Shown here: positions 1 through 11,343 of the stretch, piece after piece
Numbering within the stretch: position 1 is the stretch's first letter
Layout: each line of letters opens with the position of its first letter
Origin: Xanthoparmelia taractica
Lineage: Eukaryota; Ascomycota; Lecanoromycetes; Lecanorales; Parmeliaceae
Direction of reading: 5' to 3'
Assembly (NCBI GenBank): GCA_033085395.1
Contig: JANQBS010000280.1
Coordinates: 1 to 47,767, forward strand
DNA length: 47,767 nucleotides
The notes under the pieces: model-generated
The model's database searches: none
The model's input: the letters and a program-made list of their open reading frames with translations, nothing else
What the model was told of the DNA's origin: nothing
Translations under genes and position numbers: made by a program

Positions 1-1700
1 ATAGTTGATTTCTACATATTTGCGGGGAAATTTGATGGTTGCCAAGACCGGCAAGGGGTTTCGCCACCCCCTGGTGGCACCGTTCATCGCATGAGACTTG
101 CCAATAGGAGTTGCACTGGCTGGTGTTTGGTAGTCACGTGACTCTCTGAACTCTTCCATGATGACATGAACGTTAGTACCCCCAAAACCGAAACTACTGA
201 CAGATGCTCGCTTCAAGGCATTGGAAGGCCAAGGGGTCATTTCCGTAGGAACCTCATATAATTAGCGTCCATCATGCGATAAGGCCGGATGTGGTCATAC
301 CTTGAGTTCCCAGTCCGTGAACCGAATGTTCTCGTTTGGCTTTTCAAAATTTATGTTGGGAGGAATAAGACCTTTTTCCAGAACGCGCGTTGTTTTGATG
401 ACACCGGCAAGCCCGCTGGCAGCTTCCAAATGGCCGATGTTCGTTTTGACCGAGCCAATGATCAGTGGCGAGGACCGTCCGGTCGCCATTGCGCAAGATA
501 TCGCTTCGGCTTCTATCGGATCCCCACCTTAGTACCCGTGCCGTGAGCTTCAACGTAATTGGTTTCCAAAGGGTCAAGACCTGCAGCTTCATAGACAGAT
601 CTTATGAGACCTTCTTGGGCGTCTTTGCTCGGAAGTGTTATTCCATTCGTCTTCCCGTCCTGGTTTATCCCAGTATTACGTATGACAGCTCGGATGGTGT
701 CACCTGCGTCGATAGCATCCTGTAATGGCTTTAGGATCAGGATCGCCATTCCCTCGCCACGACCGTATCTAGTCCCTCGGTGATCGTAAGTGTATGAACG
801 ACCTTGTTCGCTATGAAGTCCGAGTGCGCTCATCGCGATTATTGTACCGGGGGACAAGATAACGAGTACTCCGCCCACAATGGCTTGCCGAGTCTCTCCT
901 GTTCTTAAACTTTGACAGGCAAGATGCAAAGCAGCCAGGCTTGATGAACAAGCGGTGTCCACTGTAAAGCTTGGCCCACGGAGGTCGAAGAAGTAGGAGA
1001 GCCGATTTGCCAAGATGTTGGATGCAGTCCCGGTGATTGTATATGTCAAGTTTATCTCTGAGTCTTTTGCGTTAAGGTCGTTATACTCCGGTATTGCGGC
1101 GCCGACATATACACCAACATGCTGGCCTCGGATCTTCTCCAGGGTGCTTCCACCTTTCATTTTGATAAGCCTCCAGTTTGCAAGGCCATAGGAGACTCAC
1201 TATTTTCGAGTGCCTCATAGGTAGTCTCAAGTAGAATGCGCTGTTGCGGATCCATTGCCTTTGATCACATCAGCTAGCTTCTTATACATGATGAACATTA
1301 CCACCTTTGCTTCATACGGACTAATATTGAAGAAAGGTGCATCAAATAAAGCTACATCTTCCCTGATAAAGTGCGCTCCTCGAGCATTGAACTGTTTCCT
1401 CATGTCAAAAAGCTTGAAACGCAATGTAGAGGGCAGTTCATATACACTACCCGTTTGGGAAGGATTGGGATGGAAGAACGCTTCAGAGTTCATCCTCGAC
1501 TGCGGAATGGCGGACCACGCACTTCGGCCCTCGCAACACATGTCCCACAAACCCTTCACATTGGCTGCTTCGCCTGGGAATCTGCATGCCATGCCAACAA
1601 TGGCGATTGGCGTCGTCTCAGATCGCATGGATTGCGCATCGTGTGCTTTTGTGGAGCTCCGACTTCCAAGGTCACGGTCTCCATTGCTAAGGGAAGACAT
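1..1700 (-). CDS. Reducing-type polyketide synthase, N-terminal ketosynthase part (partial, frameshifted)
   Basis: This is the N-terminal beta-ketoacyl synthase (KS) domain of a fungal type I iterative PKS, which condenses malonyl units onto the growing chain. I start it at the ATG at 1700 (A at -3), about 36 residues before the IAIVGMACRFPG motif. Proposed exons are 1700-1446, 1391-1305, 1258-1201, 1153-301 and 252 to the edge. The introns are 46-54 nt; the frame resumes correctly across each. Visible catalytic landmarks are the active-site Cys in DTACSSS (codon 948-950), the first His in EAHGTGT, the second His in KTNIGHLE, and the FGFGGTNVHV end of the KS. One nucleotide is missing in the CCCC run at 522-525, just after EAHGTGT, so the reading frame shifts there. 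The NARG...FDAPFF wording resembles highly reducing PKSs (family knowledge). The rest of the enzyme lies outside the window. Whether the gene is dead or the base is an assembly error cannot be told. Confidence 0.88.
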
Positions 1701-2108
1701 CTTCACTGTGGCGAGAATTCCTCTGTGATCAAGCGGTTTAAATATCCCAGGAGTGGTCTTAGCTTTGCTGCTCGAAGATCCGGCGGCAAGATCTTGCCAC
1801 ATATATGCCCTCCGAGCCAGTTGGCCTCCTTACTTTTTGCCACTGTGACTGGCGGTCTGGATGTGTGTACTAGTCGACGCTTATTCATGACTGTCGGTTG
1901 TGCTCGCCCGACACACGTGCAATGATTGATTTGAGAATTTCAATTAGTCTAAGAAAAGCTTGAATGATGTCGAACACAGACGGGACACGGATCTACATAG
2001 ATAACAGGCAACATGTTATTCGTGGTACGAATAGTACTCGGTCCATTCTTGAGTCGCTTGAATCTAGATTCTATCAGACACAACTGTGCTGCCTGGGATG
2101 GTGGCCAC
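1701..2108. other. Intergenic, presumed PKS promoter
   Basis: No convincing coding frame lies between the PKS start and the end of the hydrolase relic. Short frames on both strands lack family features. Base composition is ordinary. It presumably holds the PKS promoter and the 3' region of the hydrolase gene; I see no clear TATA box. Confidence 0.4.
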
Positions 2109-2921
2109 TCATGTCCCGGTCTGGCTCTTCTTCTCCACACGCTTAATCATCTCACGTATCAGCTCGGCCATCTTCTTCGTAGTAGCTGGAACCCTGGGAA
2201 TATCGTGACCTTGGCCGTGTTCGTAGAGCGACGCCGTCCCGTCTGTGCATAGGTTGAAGACTGCCAACCCGCATCGCTTAATAGGGTCCTTTGCCCCGAG
2301 AATATGCGCCGTGGGGGTGTTGATGATTTGGCCCACCTCATCCGCAAGGATAGGCTTTTCGTTGGCTGGCCGCAAGGGAAAGGTACTGGAGATAAGGACG
2401 GCGCACTTGAAAGGCCTGAATGACGAGCTTCGTTCCTGATTAATGAGGATGCTGGCTGCAATGGAGGCGCCCTCTGAGAAACCGAGCAGCCCATCGAACG
2501 GGCCCAACTCACTATTATTTGCAAAATTCATGACGTGTTGTGTCGCAGCCTCTGGATCCGCGTCCTCAGAATAGAGCGGGTACACCTAGCGTGCAAATTG
2601 CTCGGGTGTACTTGCCGAGGCTAGTAAAGCTTCCATCGAGAGTATATGTCTGGTGATATCGAAGACAGCCGGGGGGTATTACTGGAAGAAAGGTCCATGA
2701 TGGTGACTCCCCAGTCCCGGAAAGCCAGGTCCCTCATGCAAGCCATTGAGGAAGTGGAACTCTATTGCTTGATCCTTACTGAGCTCATAGATTAGTGGGC
2801 CTAAAATGTCAGTCACACGGCGTCATACTTGAGAAGATGGCGCAACGCACCCAGCTGGCTCTTCAACACCTAACCCGTTGCCTGCCGTTAACCGAGGTCG
2901 CGCAGAATGCTTGTTGGACAT
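2109..2921 (-). pseudogene. FSH1/LovG-type serine hydrolase, broken by nonsense mutations
   Basis: The intact 3' part (2585-2109) encodes an alpha/beta hydrolase of the FSH1 family, with the nucleophile elbow GFSEGAS, an acid-residue candidate in GAKDP and the catalytic His in GHDIPR. Upstream DNA continues the same frame through family-like text (EFHFLNG..., then GPFF) but is interrupted by TAG at 2586-2588 and TAA at 2679-2681. Further upstream another frame reads VLKSQLGALRHLLKYD, typical of the FSH1 N-terminal region, with TAG at 2870-2872 and TAA at 2888-2890. There is also a frame change near 2797-2815. Each of these four stops could arise from CAA or CAG by one C-to-T change, as expected from RIP at CpA. 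FSH1 proteins such as LovG release products from reducing PKSs, so a role with the neighbouring PKS is likely. Some breaks could instead be unrecognised introns, but not the two stops inside the well-conserved 3' half. Confidence 0.8.
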
Positions 2922-3430
2922 GACTTATATCAGTATTGGTTGCACTTCCATGAAGACACAAGAACTTCATGGCGGCAGAGAGGGCTGTGTAGCTCTGGCA
3001 AGGTGTGGCGGATGGAAGAGTGGCAGAATAGTTGGATGGTAGTGATGCGAACTAAATATGAGGTTGGTCATTATCAATTCGGATGTGGCAAAGGGGGCTG
3101 CTCGGTCGAGGTGTGTTTGGTGAGGAAGTAAAGCTGAAAGATTATGGATTCTGTTAGTAGAATGAGAAGTAAGGTTGCTACTAAATGTCTGGCAAGAATA
3201 TAGTATAGTAGAAGAGTTGTGGTTGACATGCAGTCTCCGACCATATCCACGGCATCGTTAATGATTAATCATCCTTGACGCGCATGTGCATGATATATTC
3301 CCGCTAAGCTCCTACGTTGTATAGCCCGATAGACTACTCAAAGACGTTATCCTTCACCTCACCTCATCTCACCTCAAGCTAATTGGAAAGCTTGCTTTCT
3401 TACTGTTGGAAAAGTGTTTTGTGCAGGGAT
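2922..3430. other. Boundary region without recognised gene
   Basis: Composition is normal here but drops sharply into AT-rich DNA at about 3430. A 74-codon open frame on the plus strand (2907-3131) has no recognisable family features and overlaps the hydrolase 5' end, so I do not call it. Near 3355 there are short repeats of the form acctcatctcacctc. Confidence 0.4.
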
Positions 3431-3959
3431 TACGAAAAGTGAGGATTTAACCTTATTTTTTCTAGATTAATTAGATTATCGGATTTCAGAAATTTGACGC
3501 TAAAATACTGCTTAATTCTTTAAATTTGCGCTAAAGCATTACTTATAATATTTAAGAGACGAAACGTCTTAAATAGAAAGCATTATAAGGCTGAGATTTA
3601 AACCTTAAAAGTTCTATAATATTACACTTTCGTTTCTTTAATATTATAAATTATATAATAATAAAGTAGATTAATAGAAGTTTAGAGCTATTAATACGCT
3701 TTTAAATAATATTATAAACGCGTTATTTAATTTAATAGTTCTTAATAAATATCGAAAATAAGCATATTAATTACTCTTTAATCTTTCGATTAATCTTTAA
3801 CTTTTAGCGATTAAGACTATATAAGTATATTTAATTCTTCTAGATTTAATTAAATTACTATTATAATCTCTCTTTATTAATCGATCTTTATTATTTTTAA
3901 CTTTAATATAAATAATTAAATTAGATCTCGTCTATTTAATATATTATAGTAGATATCCT
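3431..3959. other. RIP-type AT-rich DNA, left flank of the Helitron
   Basis: The sequence is AT-rich with few CpA/TpG pairs. It holds a small hairpin around 3551-3575 (tttaagagacg / cgtcttaaa) and no readable protein. It may be the 5' part of the Helitron, but no TC-type terminus could be fixed. Confidence 0.4.
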
Positions 3960-6900
3960 CTTAAAGCACTTCTACGTCCACGCCCGCTATCTTATATTTA
4001 TCTTTAAATCGCTCTCAAAAGCGAAAGGCGCTCGCTAAAATAGATTCTAATATCGCTACTTTAACGCGTTCTAATTCTTCTCTTAAATCTATATATTATA
4101 AGTTTAAATAAAAGAAGATTAAGAACTTTAAATCGATTAAAAAGTCGTTTAAAAAGTTAATAAAATAAATAAAAAATATACGATATTTTAGAAAGAAAGA
4201 GATCTCTAAATAGCGTTAATTACGCGTATATAAAGATCTAAAGAATTATTATAATCGTAAAATAATACGAGCTAAGCGTCTTAAAGCGACTTCTTCTACT
4301 TCTCTAACGCTTATATTAAGTTTTAAGTAAACTTAGTTTATCTATAAAGAGTATAATACTTTTAAGTTACTAAATAACGTAATACTATACTTAGATCTTA
4401 TATATATTATATATCTACACGAGGCGCGATAATGTGATAGCGAATAGTATAGAATTATACGTTATAATTACGTTCGCAGTAAGAGGGAATAATCGCGATA
4501 TAATCGCTACTACGATCTTAATTAGATTAGAAAGCGTTATATTCGACGATCACCTACTTCAGCTATCTCAGATAATTTAATTATTTTATCTACTTCCGCT
4601 ATTTTATTTACTTTATCTACTTCGCTATTATTAGTTAAAAACGAGATCTCATTAGATATATTATAATCTCGCGTTCGAAATTATAAGTTAACGTAGTCTA
4701 TTTACTTCGCGAAGAATTAAGATCTTATCGCCGATTTTTATATTAAGTTAATTAAGTTATAAAGAGAGATATATAATACTTATAACGAGATCGACTTTAA
4801 TATAAAGCTATAACACGTTAATTTTAAGAATATTTACGTTAGTTATCGAAATAATAAGTCTTAAGAATCTTTTATCTACTTCGTCGCAAATAAGATAAAT
4901 TTTAAATCTATTTTATCTAATTTATTAAATCTAATTATAGCGAAAGAAATATTAATCGCTAAAGTCTATATATAGATAAAAATATTACAAGTTAAGGGCT
5001 ATTAATTTAAATATAAAGGTCACATAATTAGCTAAATATAAAACGTTTTAAAGCTCGCTTATAGACTTCTTTCTCTCTTTCAAGAACTATAGATATTAAT
5101 TATTAAGCTTATCTCGTTAAATCGATTTAATAGTAAATTTAGTCGTGAAATCTAGCGAAGATTTTATATATGTCGCTATTATATAGAGACCTAGCTAATC
5201 TACTTAATTAGATATTATCTTAATTATTAATTAATTTAAATCGATTAAGAACGACTAGCTCTATTATCGAATAATAACTTTATTATTAATAATATATTTA
5301 TTATATTAGATAATAATAAGAAGAATAAGAATAAGAGTATAAAGAATTAAGAAGATCTAGTCTCTAAAAACGAATATTCAAATATAGATATATATATAAA
5401 ACGGTCTTCGCTTTTCTTTCTTTCTCTCTATCTTATTAGTTAATCGTGTCTACGAGAATTACTTCTTCGATAGAAGCCCTTAGAGAGTCCTCGAAAGATC
5501 TTCGTTTAATGTTAAAATAGCTCGTTTTCTTACTTCTTTCTAGATTATATCGATAATTCGACTATCTATTTTAAAGAATTATACGTATTAAATTAGATAT
5601 TAGACGCTTCTAAGCTTTAAATACTTTAGAATTAACTTAATTTAGTAATTTATCTATTATCGCTACGATTACGTAAAGTAATCTTTATTTCGATCTTTTT
5701 AAATTATAAATTAATTAGCGAATTTAATTAATTCTTAAATATCGCTCATATAACTTTTTCTACGCTCTTTTCTAGCGACTTAATCTCTTTTTATATCTCT
5801 CGCCTTAAATAGATTAAATTTTATAATTATATTTAATATTTAATAAGATATCGTGATGAGAGATTTATATAGTATTCTCGCTTTCGTTAATGAACCTTTA
5901 ATACGATAATAAGATTATAGTTAAAAAAGTCTGATAAGTGAGTCTAGAAACGTCTAGACTATCGTTATATAAATATTAATAAGCTACGTGATCTCGTTGC
6001 TAATAATAATTATAAGATCTCGAATATCGTAATGCGAAAGGCTAATACTCTATGAGATATACGTTCTTATTAATGGCGAGCACGCACTAAACTCGAGTTA
6101 TTTATATATAATTAAGGAACTCTTAGCGTCTTTTTTATTATAAGCGCTATTGATTTTTAATAATATAATCTCTATTAGTATATACTTAATAAAGACGAGT
6201 ATTTCAACGCAATCGAGGCCGAGCGTTATAATATTGCTTTTCGTCTTATTTAGCAAAATCCTTATATCATTATTAAATATCTAAATCTATAATTTCGTCT
6301 TTTATTTAAACGCGTTCTAGATAAGAAGTTCGACGTCTCGAATTATTAATATTAATTTAAGTAATAGACACGGGAAAGTGATTATATTTATAACTTTTTA
6401 TAAATTAGAGACGCCTTAGAAATTAAATAGATTATCGAGTATCTTCACTATTAAGGAATTAGAGTTACTGCTATTAATCCCGATAGTGATTTACTCTCTA
6501 TAGCTATTTATTCGTGTAATCGTTCTTTTATTACTCGTTAGAATATTCTTTATAAGTTAATCGAGCTTCTTAATCGAGTTTAATATTATAAATATATAAC
6601 TTAATATTATTATCGGCGGTATAAGATTATTAAGAAGATTAGATATTAATTTACGTTCTTATGGTCTAAACGAGATATCTCTATTATCGAAAATTATAAT
6701 AATCCCGTCTTTTAGATCTTTAAATCGACTTATAATAATTCATTAATTAACAAATATAACTTTATTGTGATTCTCGCATAGCTATCGAATATCAACTTCG
6801 CCCCCTATATTAATAAGAAGAGCGTAATTTATTATTTTATCAAATATACGTCTAAGAAGAAGAGGAAGTCCGAGAAATTAATCGATATAAGAAAGAATAT

Positions 6901-9154
6901 CCTATATAACCTTTCGAATAACGATCTTATGCTCGCCTAAATTACGAAGCTATATAATAGAATAATCTTAGAACGTGATTAATTAGCTTAGAAGGTATAT
7001 TATCTACTATTAGACCTCGACTTACATAAAGAGTCTTATACGATAATTAATCTCGATATTCGACTTAATCACGTTTAGCGTAGAAGACTATATCTAAATA
7101 ATTTAATAGTTATTCTATACTAAATCTAAATTAAACGATACTACGCTTGAGTCGATTCTCTTTCGTTTGAAAGTCTATTATAGATAATGCGAGTCTATAA
7201 GTAATATAGCGGAGTCTTTCGACTCACTCGAAATTCGAAGATTCTTAATCTATATTCTCGCTCGAATTAGTAGATAAATTACTTAGAATAATATCGAGCG
7301 AAGATTATATTTTATTATCTCTTTCGAAAGACTAATAAATCTAATCTAATAATCGATAATAATAGAGTCTTTCATAATTAAGAGAAAGTTTATTATTACT
7401 ATCGTCAGTATTACACTTATTCTTCGAATTCTTTAGACGATTTACTAATTATTAATTTATTCTCTTTAAATAAGACTCTATTTAATATCGAGAATATTAA
7501 TTATAATTATTAAAACGAGGAACTACTAGCCCTTCGTAACTTATATTATAATAATAATATCGTCTTAATCGAGATTAACCTAAGATATCGACCTAAGAAT
7601 TTAAATTATAACTAATTATAAAGAAGTTTCAGCATCGATATTAACGAGACGATTTAATATATCGTAACGATATATAACACTTATAATAATAACTCGATAT
7701 CTTCTTCTAGTCTCGACGGGGCCGACGATCTTAATAGTCTTAACGCTTAGTAGAGAAACGTCTTCGATCGAGTGCTCGATTATTTCCTACGAGGCCACGA
7801 GAAGTAGCTTCTTCTATAGATTAATAATATGGCTAATACTAAAAAATCGAGAATTATTAATATAATTTTTAATTATTTGACTTATCACGTCGTTTAGCGA
7901 GAAAAACGTAATTTAGTTATAAGAGGTGCTCTCACCGAGATCGCTACATATATTATCTATAAATCTATCCTTTATCGACTCCTCTCGCTATCGATAAAAA
8001 AGAAATTTTAGGAGTTAAATATAAAGCGTGTATTATAGCTATAAGACTACTTTCGAGATTATTAACTATTGATTATTAACGAGAAATTAATAATAGATAC
8101 CTAGATTCTTTATTAGATAGATCGTCGATTACGTTAGATTAAATATAATTACGATAACTTCTTTAAGAAATTAAATATCCTCTTTTGCGATAACTTTAAA
8201 TAGCTTTCTCCTATTATAGCGTATATTTTATATAATACTCTATCGATCGAGAGAGAGAATATTAAGATCAATCTTAAAGCATATATAATTATCGATTAGA
8301 TTATTGTTCTTTTATAAGTTATACGTTAGCAAGAAACCTCGTCTAAGACTATTTAATTTTATAATATTCTTAATAAACTACGTAAGAGATCTATCTTATT
8401 ATCGAGCTAATTATCGCTTATTCGTCGAACAAAAGATAGTCTTAATATTACGAAGTGAAAGTTGTTCGATAACGCCCTTCGTCTATATACTATAAATCGT
8501 AAGATCGATAGCTATAATCTTTTACATTTAAAGTTTCTTTAACGTTCGATTATAAATATTAAGACTATTAATATTGAAAAAGATACTAAATAAGCGATCT
8601 TAAACGAATATAATAATCTTGATAACAAACTACTGCTATTCGAGGAAGCTAAGATTATGCTTTAATAAAACCTATGCGTTAATAAAGAACTAGTTAACGA
8701 AACGATAGTTACGATATATATAATTATCTGGGGGGACGGCGTTTAAGACTTATTTAATATTATATTTATAATAATTCTCGTTAAGGTCGATAACTATATA
8801 GAACGAGCGACTATTTTTATTAATAAGAGAAACGTTATTTCTATACTCTCTAAAACGTAGCAATAAGATTAAAATAAGAGTATATATACTCGAACGTAAA
8901 TTCCTTTGGCTTTGATCTTTGTAATTATTATCTATAAGAATTAAGATCTTACTTTAATCAAGGCCGTGATTAATTTAGATATTAAGAGAATTAACTCTAT
9001 TCTTATCTATATAACTTTATCTCAAATACGTTATATTACGAGTCTTGCTATCGAGAGTTATATAGTCTTTAATCGATTCTTAAAGAACCTCTTCTTATTT
9101 ATTAAGCTACGAATAAACGATATTAGTTATCGTCTAAGTGAGTCTATTTCTTAA
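3960..9154 (+). mobile_element. RIP-degraded Helitron (Rep-helicase transposon)
   Basis: No long ORF survives, yet one protein can be followed by reading TAA/TAG as lost Gln/Trp codons. About 5030-5290 resembles the domain found N-terminal to Rep in fungal and animal Helitrons (DUF6570-like). From about 6130 to 7130 the Rep region is readable: a FFxxSAADxxW-like stretch, then DEYFNAIEAERYNIAFRL, then the HUH site, which here reads DYIYNF where the family has GHIHGF. The block INPDSDL, CNR.FITR.N and the ERD.LA.KVYYLLLDLDLH stretch is Helitron-like. About 7940-9154 is the helicase: LLIINEK and ILYQIDRRLRQIK (motif II area), ILVKVD, and the C-terminal AVINLDIKR...YITLSQIRY block, whose last part is an open 62-codon frame (8966-9154). 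The catalytic His codons have changed to Tyr and Trp/Gln codons to stops, as C-to-T and G-to-A RIP would do. The element is dead. Termini were not identified. Confidence 0.85.
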
Positions 9155-9350
9155 TTTATAAAAAGATATATAAATATAAGATCTAAATAGAGTGCCCTCG
9201 CTAAGAAAGTAAAGAATATTATAAATCGTCTAATGGCGAAGTCTTTAATCGAATAAGCTAGACGCTAGGCCTAATTAGAAATTAGCCTATAATTCTTTAA
9301 GAGATAGATTTGACTATATCTCACTCTATATTATACTCTCTCTTCAACTC

Positions 9351-9696
9351 TTTTAAGCTTATTAAGTTATTATCTATTAATCTTATATACTAAGATCTAT
9401 TAGTTAATCGACTCTAAGTATATTTCTAATATAGTTTAATTACTTTATTCGCTATATATAGAAAGTATAATTATAGAGCGTAATGCTAACGATGTGAATT
9501 TATCTCACTCGCCTCATCGTTTCTTTTAAACTTATTAAGTTATTATTTATTAGTCTTATATATTAAGATCTATTAGTTAGTCGACTTTAAATCTATTTCT
9601 AATATAATTTAGCTAGTCTATTCGCTACGTGTAAAAAGTATAGTTAAAGAGCGTAGTGCTAACAACGTGAATCTAGAAGAATACTCGATTCTCTTG
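9351..9696. repeat. Two-copy direct tandem repeat, period 173 bp
   Basis: Copy 1 (9351-9523) and copy 2 (9524-9696) share long runs such as cttattaagttatta, aagatctattagtta and the stretch before gtgaat. They differ mostly by C/T and G/A, as expected for RIP. The similarity may reach about 30 bp further left. It lies just downstream of the Helitron helicase end and may be part of its 3' region or of another element. Confidence 0.75.
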
Positions 9697-9850
9697 TTAA
9701 GATTTTTTTTATTTATTAACAAGAGGCGGAGTATAGTTAAAAATCGGGTTCTATTCATATAATAAAGAATAGCTGAAAATTCTAAATCTCAACCAACTTT
9801 TTTTTAATCTTCAGCCCTATCATTATTATTTAGATACACTTCTTAGTATA
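9691..9850. repeat. LTR-like fragment starting with an inverted repeat
   Basis: A perfect 10-bp inverted repeat (ctcttgttaa at 9691-9700, ttaacaagag at 9716-9725) is followed by a purine-rich aagaggcggag stretch and by text ending in tctcaaccaac, which resembles fungal Copia LTRs in style. Target duplications and a second LTR were not found, so this is tentative. A RIP-altered primer-binding site could lie near 9905-9925. Confidence 0.3.
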
Positions 9851-9960
9851 CTCGAAGTTAGATATAAACTTTAGTTATCGCCGAGGATTCGTAGTAGCGA
9901 TATTTAATAGATCTCGTTGTCGCTATATAATACTAAGTCTAGGAAGATCTCTCGAAGACC

Positions 9961-9984
9961 TTTTTTTTTTTTTTTTTTTTTTTT
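9961..9984. repeat. Poly(T) tract, 24 bases
   Basis: An uninterrupted run of 24 T, followed soon after by a ggggggtgag stretch. It could be the reverse complement of a poly(A) tail of a retroelement on the minus strand, or a simple homopolymer; neighbouring sequence does not decide. Confidence 0.8.
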
Positions 9985-10054
9985 ATATTCTCTTTATAAA
10001 GGGGGGTGAGTATTTAAAGAGATATTTATTCTTACATCTAAGAATTCTTTAGAG

Positions 10055-10281
10055 CGTTACTCGCTAATTAAAAGTCTCTATAATTACTTTTAATCGGCGA
10101 GTAACGTAAATACTTAAATCTATATTACTCGAAAAGACCTAGATATTCGATCTTATCTTATAGATAAGATAAGATCGGGTATTTATATTTATCTCGACGT
10201 ATTTAGAATTAATTATTTATATATAGCGTTGCTCGCTAATTAGAAGTATCTTCGATAGCTTTTAATTGACGAGCAACGCTA
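10055..10281. repeat. Cluster of three strong hairpins (fold-back DNA)
   Basis: Three inverted repeats follow each other. Hairpin 1 has arms 10055-10074 and 10087-10106 (near-perfect). Hairpin 2 has perfect 14-bp arms 10148-10161 and 10164-10177 with a 2-nt loop. Hairpin 3 has arms 10224-10246 and 10259-10281. The arms of hairpins 1 and 3 are copies of each other (both contain cgtt.ctcgctaatta), and the segments between them are partly complementary, so the whole stretch is a nested palindrome centred on about 10162. Confidence 0.85.
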
Positions 10282-10980
10282 GTACTTCTAAAATTAATTA
10301 TTTCTACGTATCTAGCGTTCTCTTTTATACTAAATACTCTTATTTAATATAAAAAAGAATCGCGTTATAACTTATTTTCTTTTATTTCTCTTTAAGAACT
10401 CTCTCTTCTTAGAATACATCTAATTAAATAAATAGCTAGATTAATAATCTTTTAACTCTCTTAAGAGATTTAGAATAACGTTTATTAATTTAAATAAGAT
10501 ATATATTCTATTTATTAAAGAGGATGACTAATAGTGATATCTAAGAAGAACTTTAAGTAATAGCGATTCTTATTTATATTTAATCGCGTATTCGACTTAT
10601 ACGTATTAAATAAAATCTTTAGAGTATTTCGCCGTCTTTTAACTAATAAATAACTTAAATACGCGAATCTTTATTATTCTAATCGAACTAATTATAATAT
10701 TTTTATTAATATATATAAGATAAAGAACTACGAGTGAATAGACGAGGGAGTAAACGGAAGGAGAGAATTTTATATATAAGCTATTAGAATATCTAATAAG
10801 CCTCTCTTATGCTAAGCTATTCTACTTAATCTAATTTCTTTATAAAAATCTACGAAGTCTTAAAATTAGAGCGCTATCTCATTTAGTTCGCCGCTCTTAA
10901 AGAATACTATATTAATAAGTATAAGTGTCTCTCTATACGATCTCGTAATCGTCTATTACTTTATTCGAAGCGATATATAT

Positions 10981-11220
10981 ATTATAATTAGCGACGTGTA
11001 TACTTAATAGCGAGAATTAAGGTCTATTGCTATCGCTATATCTCTCTATTAATATCGAGTTTTTAATTATTCGAGTCAATGCTAAGACGCTCTTATTATT
11101 TCATCTAACTATTCATTATTCTACTTAAAGCTAGATATTTATTATAGCTAGCGATATATATACTTAGCAGCGAGGGTTAAAGTCTATTATCGGCGTTATA
11201 CGTCGCTATCGAGTCGAGGT
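10981..11220. repeat. Diverged direct repeat in RIP-type DNA, period 160 bp
   Basis: Segments 10981-11060 and 11141-11220 share an attata-agcga-tatacttag/a-agcgag pattern and differ mainly by transitions. The surrounding 10282-11343 is AT-rich DNA with no readable protein. Confidence 0.5.
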
Positions 11221-11343
11221 TTCTCGTTAATAAATTTCGTACGTTGTAATAAATCACGACTATTACGTACGATGGAGTGATGTCTATAATAATTCAGATT
11301 ATCAAAAAAATCGATTCTTTTATATATTCTTTGATTATTAATA

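Noticed and set aside
522..540. Intron to explain the PKS frame change
   Set aside because: The only GT-AG pair there would give a 17-nt intron and would delete conserved KS residues.
9351..11220. CRISPR-like array of repeats
   Set aside because: Only two copies per repeat, long units, fungal context and RIP-type differences; there is no repeat-spacer pattern.
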